This document shows, one piece after another, positions 46,050-56,499 of a DNA stretch of 64,000 bases. The notes beneath the pieces are model-generated. The model made no database searches and was not told where the DNA came from. It was given only the letters and a program-made list of their open reading frames with translations. Origin of the DNA: Bimuria novae-zelandiae CBS 107.79 (taxonomy: Eukaryota; Ascomycota; Dothideomycetes; Pleosporales; Didymosphaeriaceae); NCBI GenBank assembly GCA_010015655.1, contig ML976745.1, positions 42,587 to 106,586 of the forward strand, in the 5' to 3' direction. Positions within the stretch are counted from its first letter, which is position 1. Each line of letters opens with the position of its first letter. The position numbers and the translations under genes were made by a program.

Positions 46050-49000
46050 TCGCTGCAAAGGCTTTATTATTCTATTAGCAACCATGTCTGCAGTTAGCAC
46101 GTAGGCCATATTAAGTCTGCCTTATTCTGCCAGGTCCCTAACAAAGTGATAACAGACATCGATATGCTTTAATCTTTCGTGAAGGTGAGGGTTCTTTATA
46201 AGTGCAATAGCGCCCTGATTGTCGCCTAGTATCTAGACCTTGTTAGTGTCTTTTCCAATGTACTTTGGGAATCCAAGGTCTCTGAACACTTAAGCAATCC
46301 ACTAGCCTTGCTTGTAGCATGTTAACAGTGTAATATACTTAGATTTGTAACTTAATGTTGCAACTAATTGTTGCTTCTTACTAGACTATAATATTAGACC
46401 TCTATAGAACATTGCAGTGCTTCCTAAGACGCTCTTTTAGTCTACAGTATCGCTTGCCTAGTCAGTATCTAAGTAGACAACAAATTATAAGTGTGCTCCC
46501 CCTAGTCCGTAGCGTAGTTTTATTATGACTATTAACCTAAGGTACCGTAATAGGTTCTTTAATGCATGGCCATGGTGTTTTGCTGGATCGCTTATGTATT
46601 AGCTCAGTTTTCCAAGGGTGAATACAATATCTAGACGTGTAAGAACTATAGCGAATATTAGGCTTCTAATTCCCTGCTAGTACTTAGTCATGTTAATTCG
46701 AGTGTCATTATTAGTAGTTGGCCTAAATAAGGTGTAATTAGCAGATAGAATCTTCCTGTCTTTATACTTCTTACTTAATATTCTAAACTTATTAAGTACT
46801 ACGCGTAGGTATTGCTCTTAGTTAAGGAAGATTATATAGTGCTTTTTGTCTCTTATAACTCGCACTCCAAGGACTTTATATACCTCCCCCAGGTTCTTAG
46901 CGTTGAATCGTCCAGAAAGCTTCTTCCAGAACTACTTAGTCTAAGATTGTTCCTTTGCCACTGCAAGGACGTCGTTAACGTAGACTAGGATTTAAATCTT
47001 TCTCTCCTTATAGACAAACATATAAGGGTCTGCCAGGCTTTGTATAAATCCCCATGCAAGAAGCTCTTTCTTTATTAATAGGTTCTAGTCTTAAGCAGCT
47101 TGCTTTAGTCCGTATAGGCTTTAAAAGACTTTTAGGACATGTCCTTTCTTAACATAAACTCCTTTAGGTGGCTTAAGGAGGATCTGTTCCTTAAGGTAAG
47201 ACTTGGTAAACGCATTCTTAATGTTATAATAAAAACATTCCAAGTCTTCTGCTGCGACAGTAGCCAGGAATAGACGTAAAGTATCCATGCAGATAGTCGG
47301 CGCAAAGGTCTCGTTATAGTCAATTCCCTGTACTTAGGTAAAACCCCTTACCACAAGGCGTGCCTTAAATCGTTCAACTATCCCGTCTAGCTTAGTCTTA
47401 ATTATAAAAACCTACTTTAAGTTAACCATGTTTGCGTCTTTTGCCAGAAAGACTTCTTCCTAGGTTCTATTTTCTATTAGTGAAATTATCTCCTCCAGCA
47501 CTGCTACTTTCCATTAATTTCCGTGCTTTAGGTCGTAGATAGCTTGTTAATATGTCTGGGGAATCCGAATTCCTGCAATCTTAGTTGCTAGAAAAGCTTT
47601 CTTAAAAATCTATGCTTGTTCGTCCGTAAAGTCGACTTGTGCTAGCATAGCTTTAATAATTTTCTAGAATCTTTTATCTTCTATAGTGTCTTCGCTAGAC
47701 CTCTTGCGTTTAGACTCTCTTATAAAGTATCGTGGAGCTTCTGGCAAGACTTCGACAGGTTTTCTAGGCTCTTCGTTCACCAAGTCAGGTACTCGCTCGT
47801 CTTAAGGTAGGGCGATAGAAGGAATAATAGTTAGCTTCCTTAGTCTTCCTCTTCTACGCTTTATTAGCCCGGAATTTAGTTCTATAGAATTTGGTTCCAT
47901 CAGTTCTGCAGAAGTTAGTTCCATTAGTTCTATAGAAGTTAGTTCCATCGTTTCTACAGAAGTTAGTTCTATTAGTTCCACAAAAGTTGGTTCCATCGGC
48001 TCTACAGAAGTTGTCTCTATCAGTTCTGCTAGTTAAACAAAAATAGGGCGTTGGTTTTCCTTAGTATTAGTCCTAGTATTAGTCCCTAGAACCTTCCTAG
48101 GTCTTCCTTTTAGTTTTCGGTCTAGCATTGTGTTCTGTGTCCCTTATAGTCCAGCTAGGATATTTCGCAGTCGTAGTTCAACTTTTCCTCTAGGGGTGTT
48201 TTTGTCCACTAACAATTGGCTTGTTCTTGATATGTACCCCAGCTCTGGCGAATAGAACTTGAACTGCTTGTTTATTGTCTTAGAATAGCCTATAAATACT
48301 CTAACTCTGCCGCGGTCTACAAGCTTGTCGTGTCGTTAATCTACTAGAATTGTCTTAGGGTGAATATAGGAGTAGCACTTACTCCCCTATACATAGATGT
48401 GGTTAATAGATAGCGTCTTTCCTGTAAAAGCCTCTTCAGGGCTAACTTACTTTCTATCAATTATAGGTCCTGTATTAGTGCGGTTTCGCATATATATGTC
48501 TGCCTCCACAGCTTCGTCCTAAAACTTAATTAGTAGACTAGCGTCCTTAAGCATTACTCTTATGTCGGCTTCTATAGTTTAGATATTTCGCTTAGCTAGT
48601 CTATTTTAATATAATAACGTAATTATAGTAGGCTGCAGTTCCACTCCTTATATAACTCTCTATTCCTTAACTTGTTACAAGAGTTCTAGTGCGTTGTTAG
48701 TCCTAGTAGCTTTAACCTTTTCGTTAGTTTAATATTTAATAAAGATCTTCTAGACTTTAAGTTCCTTTTGTGCGTCTCCCTTATGCTTTAACAGGATAAC
48801 CTAGTTCTTCCGCGTGTAGCTATTAATAATAAGGAGGAACTATTAGTTTCTTCTTAGAGATGTTAGCAAGGGTCCTGCAATATTAAACTGTATTAAAGCT
48901 AGCTTTGTAGTCTTATGCTCTCTTAGCTACTTAGGGATACTATTCCTTATCTTTGTTAAGGCGCAGACTTCGCAGAGTTCTATCTTTTCTAGCACTTAAA

Positions 49001-49500
49001 TCTTCTTTTAGAGGGTTATGACTTCGTGGAGCTTCGCGATCTTTGCAGGCCCCAGGTGTGCGAAGCGTTTGTGATATAACAAGTATCTCTCTTTTTTACT
49101 AGTCTTGAATTCTGTTTTGTTAAATTCTGCTAGTGTATGCTATTCTGTGCTTGGGAATGCTGTCTCTTGGTATCTATCAGCGATGTGTAACACTATATAG
49201 AGGCCGTTGTCTATAGTTGCTTTAATAATTGTCTTCTTTCCCAGTTTGAAACGCAGTGTATTTAAGTTAAATTAACCCTTTAGGCCTGCTGCGCAAATTC
49301 GTCTCCCTAATAATAGATTAACTCTAAGATTAGGTATAAGTAGTATATCTAAAAGCTATGTTAAGGACCTGTCTTTACACACTACTTAAGCTTCTCCCTT
49401 CTAGTCTGCATATAACTCTCCCCCTCTAACCTAAACAAGTCTTCGCTTGATCTTAATCATCCGTCTAAACAATAAGGGTTGGTTAGACATGTGTAAGGAA
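46050..49500 (-). pseudogene. Copia Pol relic: integrase, reverse transcriptase, RNase H
   Basis: Minus strand, in order. The GAG-pre-integrase/HHCC region at about 48950-49085 reads LLYHKRFAHLGPAKIAKLHE, with C-E-V-C further on. The integrase tail at about 48180-48310 reads RVFIGYSKT and FKFYSPELGYISRTS. A repetitive linker occupies 47878-48021. Reverse transcriptase has its active site at 46971-46982 reading Y-V-N-D (family Y-V-D-D; first Asp AAC). RNase H at 46127-46179 reads ERLKHIDVCYHFVRDLA, followed by a TADMVANR tail near 46080. The open frame 47132-47323 (minus) is a shadow in another frame. Several long segments are free of stops, so this is the best-preserved pol in the window, though it is not intact. 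Confidence 0.85.
47878..48021 (-). repeat. In-frame 24-bp tandem repeat in Copia pol
   Basis: Six 24-bp units (AGTTCTATAGAAGTTAGTTC-type plus CATC) and a partial seventh. On the minus strand they encode an eight-residue repeat of the form MELTSxEL, lying between integrase and reverse transcriptase. The length divisible by three keeps the frame. Confidence 0.85.
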
Positions 49501-50609
49501 GCGCCAGTGTCGCCGGCCTAGGTAGATAGAGAGGCCTTACTAATAATGTCTTTTAAGAGACGGCATGTCTTAATTTCCTTATCCTTTAAGTCTAAGGTAT
49601 TAGTTAATATCTCTAGCTCTAATTCTAACCTAGCTTCTTCTTCGGCTCTATATGCTTTGCTAGTCTTTTTGTTGGATTTCCTAGACTTAATAGGCGGCTT
49701 AGGTAGCTTTAGAGGGAATAGCTTCTTTTTCCTTCGCTTCTTTTCAGCTTTATATTCCCTTAGGAGCTTTCGAGCCTTTATAAGCTTTAAACAGTCTCGC
49801 ATGTAGTGAGATTCGTCGCAAAGGTAGCACTAGATGCTAGACGTAGCGCTAGGTTTAGAGTTAGATAATAGCTCCCTGTTGCCTCGCTTGTGGGGCGGAA
49901 CGTACTTGTGGGCTTTTCGGAATGCTGGAAGAGCTTGTTTATTAGTATCTTGCTAGTCTCGGACCTCCTTCTCTTCCAGAAACTTGAGCTTTTGTTTAAC
50001 AGTGAGGTTAAGCTGAGCATTTAGGGTGTTAATTATAGTTTTAAAACTTAGAGGGAGTGATCTAATAAGAATAAGTAGTAATACAGTATCTTTATAGGCT
50101 CTATTAGTGTTAGCGTCTGCTAAGACAAGCTTACGCTGGTAATCTTTTAGCTTTTCCTATAATCTAATAATTATGCTCTTAGAATTAAATGTAAATGTCT
50201 AGATCCTAATTATATATATGTTAGCGGCGATAGCGTTAGCTTAGGTGTACTTCTTTCGCAGGTAAGCCTAGAACTAGAAGGCAGTGTTGTACTTATTAAC
50301 TAAGGTCTAGTTGTCGTCGCTAAGAGATCTAAATAAAAGGTTAATTACAATTACCTTGTTCTCTAGGTACTTATCTCTCTTGTTAACATTAATGCGGGCC
50401 TTAATAGTCTTATTATCTATGATGTCTAGTCCTTTCATAGCATCTAACAGGTCTTTAGTAGTAGTAATTTAGTAGTGCTCCTCTAGGCTTCTCTCGCATA
50501 CGTAAAAGACTCTTTTCCCTCTTAGCTTAACTTTATTCTGGCGGAACTAACTATTATGATTCTCCGCTATAAGTTTAGGAATCTCCTACTGTCCCTTCTC
50601 TTCGGCCAT
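49500..50609 (-). pseudogene. Copia Gag relic with zinc knuckle
   Basis: Starts at ATG 50609 (MAEEKGQ, then TAG) and continues EIPKLIAENHNS*FRQNKVKL, with RVFYVCERSLEEHY and SLEEHY*ITTTKDLLDAMKG, typical of Copia Gag N-termini (UBN2/retrotran_gag type). A zinc knuckle at 49791-49829 reads CYLCDESHYMRDC: spacing C-x2-C-x3-H-x4-C, one residue shorter than the usual C-x2-C-x4-H-x4-C. The C-terminal 94 codons (49518-49802) are open, Lys-rich with an acidic helix. Stops are Trp/Gln-to-TAG/TAA. Confidence 0.8.
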
Positions 50610-50650
50610 TATATGTGTTCGGACGTAAGGAGGCTCACATGTGTCGATTA

Positions 50651-50758
50651 CAGGCGATGCGGGCGATGCGGGCGATGCAGGCGGTGCAGGTGGTGCAAAC
50701 GATGCAGGCGATGCAGGCAATACAGGCGATGCAGGCGATGCAGGCGATGCAGGCGATA
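50651..50758 (-). repeat. 9-bp minisatellite in the Copia leader
   Basis: Twelve tandem units of CAGGCGATG (variants CGGGCGATG, CAGGTGGTG, CAGGCAATA), with one more CAGGCGATG at 50766-50774. It lies about 40 bp upstream of the gag ATG, so by position it is 5' leader and not coding. Confidence 0.9.
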
Positions 50759-50854
50759 AGGTAATACAGGCGATGCGTTATACTACAGGCAGTGCAGTCG
50801 TTGTCAATTCTCGAGCGTGGAGAAGGTGTGTATAGGTGTAGTTAATTCCTGCTT

Positions 50855-51020
50855 GAATCTAAGTCCTGCGCGACTTTAGTTAATAACTAATTCCTTTCGC
50901 GAATCGTAGCTAAGTCCTGCGTGACTTTTAAGATTTAATTCCTTCTTAAATCTAAGTCCTGCGCAACTCTAGTAGTGACTAATTCTTTTTATAAATCGTA
51001 GCTAAGTCCTACGCGACTCT
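50855..51020 (-). repeat. Tandem repeats in the Copia leader next to the 5' LTR
   Basis: The word CTAAGTCCTGCGCGACT occurs four times with small changes (near 50860, 50912, 50960, 51005), alternating with GAATCGTAG and TTAAATCTAAG contexts. This suggests a ~95-100-bp repeat made of two related halves, located between the 5' LTR and gag. Confidence 0.75.
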
Positions 51021-51060
51021 AGAGAAATAATAACGTTAGTTAGTAACTAGGCTTATAACT

Positions 51061-51302
51061 TATTAGAACAAGGTCCCTCTAGTAGTATAACTACTATAAA
51101 TAACTAAGTAGGTAAGGGACAAGGCGGGGTAACTATAACGTATTATATTAACTATCGTGTGTAGCGTACCAGATTAAACAAGCTATCGTAAGGTACAATC
51201 TATACAATCGAGCAGGGACCACTAGGCTTGGCACTCTTCTGTACAGCAAGTACCACAAGCCTACCTTCCACCAATCTAGACTGAACCCATATATTCTCAA
51301 CA
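51061..51302 (-). repeat. 5' LTR of the Copia element
   Basis: Same 242 bp length as its partner but with many G-to-A and C-to-T changes confined to its outer left half, as in GTAACTATAACG versus GTGACTGCAACG. The right part is almost identical to the partner. Confidence 0.95.
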
Positions 51303-51762
51303 TAAATATTCTTTTTATAGCTTTATAAAAAGACTTTTAGTTCTTAAAGACGTCTTTAGTAGCGTCTAAATTATAACTCTTAAGTTTGCTATACTTAAGG
51401 AAGTTATTAATTATTAGTTTAGTCTATATAGCTATCTTGTCCTGTATATTTATATAGGTAACTAAGGTCTTATCTTATTTTATCTTAAACCTCCTTAAGT
51501 TATAGCGGATAAATAGTTCTATTTGCATTAGGAACGTTCCCGGGTGGCTTTTACTAGTATAGGGTTTAGGCTTAGGAACCTTTAGTTAGTGCTTTATATC
51601 CTCCTACTTACCTATTTTTTTACTTATTTTATTAATAATTTCTTAAAGCTAGGCTATTTAAGCTACTTATTTAGTAATTAGCTTTTTTAGCGTCTTCTTT
51701 CTATGCGCCTAGGCTAAGGTAGTTAAACTAGATTCTGCTATTATACTATAAGGTAGTTAAAG

Positions 51763-52158
51763 TATTATAAAGCGCTTACACCTTATTCTAATCTAAATTA
51801 AGGTAGTAAGGTATTATAGTACTTTATAAATTATTTAGTAGTATAAGTTAATACGACACTTAGCGCGTGCTAGACAATCTAATCTTATAATAAATAAGTA
51901 AGTATTAGTTTATATAAGAGAACGTACTCGCATAGAAGATATATAAGTTAACTATAAGGATCGTATAATAAGAAACTATCTTATATATATATACTTGTTT
52001 GCTTAGTTACGTGCCTTGCTTAGTTACTTAGTACCGCTAATCTACTAAGTAGTTACGTAATCCTAAGGCTAGTTCCTTGGCGTACTTATTAACCCGTTCC
52101 TTGGCCGCCTGTCCTTATAAGCACCCATCCCTCGTCATCCTACTTCTGGTTCGTAACA
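51763..52158 (-). repeat. 5' LTR of Gypsy family 2
   Basis: 396 bp, outer end CTGGTTCGTAACA, inner end TATTATAAAGCG. Its outer third keeps CpG and TpG, the rest is RIP-mutated. Confidence 0.9.
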
Positions 52159-52433
52159 CTAAGAGCTAAATAGTTTTAAAAAAATTAATAGGGCCTAAAG
52201 CAATAGTAGTCTTACTCGTAAAGGAGGTATAGTAATTAATAATAGTAACCTTATAAGTAGAATAGAACGCGTTAAGATTAGTAAGGACATAAAATTAGAC
52301 ATGCAAGAATAGAACTAGTAAGAGGTTTATAATAGCAAGAGGATTGCAAGCAGACAATAAAACGACTATATAGCTATATAAGTAAAATATAACGTAGAGA
52401 TTTTTCTTTCCCTTAACAGAGGGAAGGGAGGTA

Positions 52434-52594
52434 TATAATAGGCTATACCTAATTATTACCTTAGATCCTTAACCCTTATTTATGCGAACCCTAGATATAT
52501 GAGTTCGACGTCCGAAGCTTAACTTCGGACTTTTTATTAAATTTATAAGTATTCTTCTAACACCTTTGATTCCTTGAGCACCCAGCCCCTTACA
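52434..52594 (+). repeat. 3' LTR of Gypsy family 1 copy B
   Basis: 161 bp, less mutated than the copy A LTRs: ends CCCCTTACA, and reads GAGTTCGACGTCCGAAGCTT where copy A has RIP changes. Confidence 0.9.
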
Positions 52595-54375
52595 GGCATA
52601 ATTATAATAGTCTTATAAATAACCAAATAGCCTAGACATACTATTAATAATAGTACGTTAATAGATAAACAAGAGCTAGAAGCTAAAAGTCTAATAGTCT
52701 ATATCCTAAAGCTTAGTTTTTATTAATTAAAAATAACGCTAACTATATAGGTATTATCACTTAGCTAAGTGAATTAAATAAATTTATATTAAATAGGGAT
52801 AGAAGACTGTGCTTCCTTATTTAATAGCTTATATATATACCTAGATACTAAATACAGTATATTAATTTAACCTATTAAGGTTAAAGTATTTCTACTTATT
52901 ACTTCTGTAACAACTTATATAAAACTATTAAAGCTCGTTAGCTACTATTAGTCTTCATTTAATAAAGTATACATATTTAACTTACTATTATAGTAAATAT
53001 ATATAAAGTAAAGGTAAAAAAAATATATACGATATATAATAAGTCGTATACACGCAAATAACACCTTAGAGCCTATAGTATGTTAGTTGAGTTCATATAT
53101 AAATAAGGGTACCGATTTACATTTTATTAAAAATATAAATAAGATATACTAAAAAGGAATCTTTTACGCTAAAATACTACTAGGATTTTTAAGTAAGACT
53201 CCCTTGTAACAGGAACAATCGCTCGTCGACACGAGAACCCTTGGCCAGTTAAGACAGGATTCGAGATCATCCGAAAACCGACACTCATCCGTATCGGACC
53301 AATTTCGGATCTATCAGACCGATGGGGAACTACGGATCCGATTTAGACCTATTTCGGATCCATCAGACCGACGGTTAACCTATAGCAGATATGTGCTAGC
53401 TAGCTATCTAGAAAGAGGTGTATTTAGAGGAGCTTAGGGCCTTTATAGTTTAGTACCTTTTCTATATCCTTTCGTACCAGGCCTATAGGCACTTAATTTA
53501 TTTAAAGCTTCTTTTTTATACACGCACTCCCTTATGCCTCTGCTAGGAGATACGCTAATATTAATCCTTTAAGTAACCTGCGCCGATACATCCCTAAGTA
53601 ACGCGCCAGCCCGGTATTTTATTCTAAACTTAGAAATAGCTATAGAAGTAACTATATAGTATATATACCTTATTATTATGTTCTTTATTACGTAGCTAAG
53701 TACTACTGCATCGCGTCTTTATAGTTTAGGATACTCTACGCTATATTAGCCTATTTCAGCTTATTATATATATCCTTAGGACGAGGTTAGATATAAAAGG
53801 GTGATAATATTACGACATAGGTATATTTAACTAATTAAGAGCCTAACTTAGTAGGATTAGGCAACTCTAGATATATAGATAACGCTATCTAAGCGGACGC
53901 TTAGTAGTAATTTATCTTATATTAAATAGTACCATATTAGTCTCTATCTTATTACTACTCTACCTGTCCTACCTATCCTCTTATAATAATTATTTATGCG
54001 CGTTTAATACTATTATATAAATTTTAAATTTTAGTCGAGTTTTAGTAAAGTGATTTGCTCGCTTATAAAATACGTTACTATAAAGGCTATTTAATATATA
54101 AAACTAATTTAAATTTATTATCTTATTATGTTATTAAGACGATTCTCTATAGAGGCGTAGGATATTAGTAGGGCAGGTTACTAACTTACCTAGGCCGCTT
54201 GCTTACTAGGTATATGATTTATATTTACTATAAATTATAGTTTTGTTGCTTAACTCTTTTTTTTTCTTTGATACTAACTTCTTATTAAATTATATTATTC
54301 CCACTTACTGCCTTACGCACGAATTTGTAAAGCTTAAAAGATATACGAACTTAGAAGTACGTAGAGGTACACTAG
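52595..54375. other. RIP-degraded AT-rich stretch, unassigned
   Basis: Stops in all frames and almost no CpA/TpG. A GC-richer patch at 53215-53400 holds two copies of a TTCGGATCYATCAGACCGAY word about 49 bp apart. At ~54048-54073 a sequence like GCTCGCTTATAAAATACGTT resembles the mutated terminus of the Fot1 whose right end is at 17749. I found no gene. Confidence 0.4.
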
Positions 54376-54598
54376 TGCGATTGGTTCGTGGCGTCTACCA
54401 CGCCTTCCCTTTACAGCGCCCTGTATAACGCACAGCATCGCGGCACTTCTCCCCTCACGGCAAAACCTACTCTCTACCCAGTCAACACCCGATTGTTTTA
54501 CAACCTGAACACACAGACCCTCATCGTAGCGCCTATGTATACTATCTACAGTACCGCTCCGGCAAGATCGCCCGAAGGATTATTAGAGGAGGGTTATA
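54376..54598 (+). pseudogene. Short ORF interrupted at its stop codon by Fot1 element d
   Basis: After a TAG at 54373 the frame is open: CDWFVASTTPSLYSAL... to PEGLLEEG. Removing the Fot1 and one TA gives GGT TAA ATGG, so the original stop was TAA and the transposon's TA target is the first two bases of that stop codon. With the element present, the frame reads 11 residues into the TIR before TAG. There is no ATG in the open part, so this is probably a C-terminal exon or remnant whose 5' side was replaced by repeats. No RIP. Family not recognised. Confidence 0.5.
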
Positions 54599-56497
54599 AG
54601 TCGGGTGGGGTAGTTTCCGACATCGAGTAGTTTCCGATACCCCGTAATCGCGCTCCCCCACCATGCACGCCAACTAAAAAATAATTCTTATAACCTTAAT
54701 TCTTTATTAATTTTAATTTTTCCTTTTGCATCGTTTTCTCTAACTTTAAATAGTTAGATATATAGAGGAAGATATCTAAAAAGTACTTATAAACCTTAAA
54801 TCTAAGGTTGCTCTAGCTACTACTACTACTTAATATAGGGTACCACATAATACTCTTTATAGCTACTTTAATAGTGTCTAACCTTACTCGCATGCCTATA
54901 ATAGTATATAATAGCTTTTAATTATTTAAAAACAGTATCTAGAGCACTAAATTCTTTATTACAAAGCCCGTTATTATATACTAACCTATACGCAAGTGCA
55001 AGCTATTATAATAATTATTTTTAAGTAAAAGAGTACCTATAAGAACCTAAAAATGGAGTAGACTAATTAATTTATAAGATACCGCCTAGCTATTAAGTTA
55101 AAATTAGACTGCTAGACTAGCTAAGAACGTATAAATATAGATACTCTTAAAAGTATTAGGTAAATATTTAACCTGTACGAGACCGTGACCTAAATTCCCC
55201 CCTAACACAAATATAACGCTAACAAGGACGGTATTATAGAGAGTTAGAAAGTTAATAGGCTTATTATAGGCTCTTTGCAAGAGAATCCTAATACTATACT
55301 AGTTAAGATAATAAATACCTATACTTAAACTTTTATAGTAGGGTGTATTTCTGCACTCGGCGTTATTTTTAAACTTTTAGTTATTTTCAAGACTAAGAGT
55401 ATCTAGGAGTAATAGTTTAAAAAGAAATTTTTAACTTAAAGCATGTTACCTTCTTATAAAATAAGTAGATAAGTAATAATATTACTATTAAGTCGCTAAA
55501 GAAGGTGTTCTTGTCCTAGACTAAGCTTAATAATTTTTCTAAAATATAGTTACTTATTATTAATAGCTATAGTAGTTATACCTTAGATAAATTTATAACT
55601 ATATATTATATAAATAATGTCTACTTGCTCTTTATCCCTGCCCATACTTCACATATACTCCAGCCTTTAGATCTTGGTTGTTTCTCCAACCTAAAGGTGG
55701 CGTATCGGCGCTTCGTCGGCGAGTATGGGGCTGAGACAGATGCAACGAAGCTTGGGAAGGCCAAGTTTCTCGAATTTTATGCAGAAGCGCGTAAAATTGG
55801 CCTTCGAGAGCAGTGTGTCTAATCTAGGTGGAAAGCAACAGGGCTGTACCCTAAAAACGTGAGGAAGCCCTTAGGTTCTCGCTAGGTGATGGTGCGCGAA
55901 CGGCTGTCAACACCACCCTCTTCTATCAAGGATATCAGGACGCCAAAACGTGGCAGCGATGATGTAAAGCTATTTTCTAAAAAGAGCTTCTCACTAACTA
56001 CACGATAATGTATTCGGCTTACTACTAAAGTATTTAACTATACCTTAATAAAGGTTACTATAAAAAATTATAAGATTGCTTCCTTACGCGAGTAGGTTAA
56101 TTAAGTAAATTTATTAAAATACTATAAAGTTATAATTAATTTAAATAAATACTTTATAAGTTTTATAAAAGTTCTTTTATAGGCTAATTAAGTGCCCTTT
56201 TAATATATTTATAAAGTGAAAAACGTATTGCAAAAGGTTATTATTATAAAGGAAGAAAGTAGCTCTAAAGAAGAAGTAAAGTAGCTATTAGTTTAATATT
56301 TAGCGCGAGAATAATAATAAATATAATAGTATTTTAATTATAATATAAGTATAGATAAAGAAAGCGATTGAATGCTTTAAATATAATTTTTTTTTATATT
56401 TTTATAAATTTATTTAATAAAGTTGTGAGCATATTCGCAACCCAAGTGGTGGCAGCGGCGAAATTTTGCGGGGTGTCGGAAACTACCCCACCCGACT
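54599..56497 (+). mobile_element. Fot1/pogo transposon d, complete and RIP-inactivated
   Basis: 1,899 bp flanked by TA (54597-54598, 56498-56499). TIRs of about 24 bp begin AGTCGGGTGGGGTAGTTTCC on both ends; the left end repeats GTAGTTTCCGA once more. A transposase relic lies on the plus strand. It marks the border between repeat-rich and gene-rich DNA. Confidence 0.93.
54720..55970 (+). pseudogene. Fot1 transposase relic (element d)
   Basis: The plus-strand frame through stops gives LLIINSYSSYTLDKF (family LLxDGHSSH; Asp to Asn at 55562-55564). An unbroken segment from ~55565 follows: YLLFIPAHTSHILQPLDLGC, then FSNLKVAYRRFVGEYG and a C-terminal helix to TAA/TAG at ~55820. After it RWKATGLYPKNVRKPL continues. 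The segment 55620-55980 has kept CpA/TpG and looks almost unmutated, while both sides are heavily RIP-mutated. Confidence 0.8.
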
Positions 56498-56499
56498 TA

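Larger units (their letters stand above)
45741..51302 (-). mobile_element. Copia retrotransposon, full length, partly RIP-mutated
   Basis: 5,562 bp with two 242-bp LTRs (45741-45982 and 51061-51302) and 5-bp TSD TAAAT (45736-45740, 51303-51307). LTR ends were TGTTG...CAACA. A polypurine tract (complement of CTCCCCCTCAG, 45983-45993) adjoins the left LTR, so the sense strand is minus. Gag with zinc knuckle, GAG-pre-integrase, integrase tail, RT and RNase H follow in Ty1/Copia order. It is the least eroded retroelement here. Nested in Gypsy family 2. Confidence 0.95.
37806..52158 (-). mobile_element. Full-length Ty3/Gypsy chromovirus, family 2
   Basis: LTRs at 37806-38230 (3' side, 425 bp) and 51763-52158 (5' side, 396 bp); TSD CTAAG (37801-37805, 52159-52163), with the empty site in copy A at ~15597. 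The sense strand is minus: a polypurine tract (complement of CTATCCTTCCCCTCTT) lies just inside the left LTR, and RT, integrase and chromodomain relics run right to left. Two nested elements (40531-42446, 45741-51302) account for more than half of its span; about 6.9 kb is its own. All proteins are RIP-broken. Confidence 0.93.
34222..52594 (+). mobile_element. Ty3/Gypsy family 1 copy B, 5'-truncated, heavily nested
   Basis: From ~34222 the sequence aligns with copy A from ~5320 (RT/RNase H junction) onward: RNase H, integrase (~35580-36100), chromodomain, and the 3' LTR at 52434-52594. The 5' LTR, gag and most of RT are missing. It is interrupted by a family-3 solo LTR (36330-36723) and by the complete family-2 Gypsy (37806-52158). 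Each has a TSD whose empty site is seen in copy A. Copy B preserves ~50 bp of integrase missing in A (HKPPG.. to DLPKSD region near 35545), but lacks the 886-bp segment of A at 15731-16616. Confidence 0.88.

Noticed and set aside
50641..50835. Repeat proteins from the 9-bp array (MSITGDAGDAGDAG-type)
   Set aside because: The frames are antisense to the Copia and exist only because a 9-bp repeat keeps any frame open.
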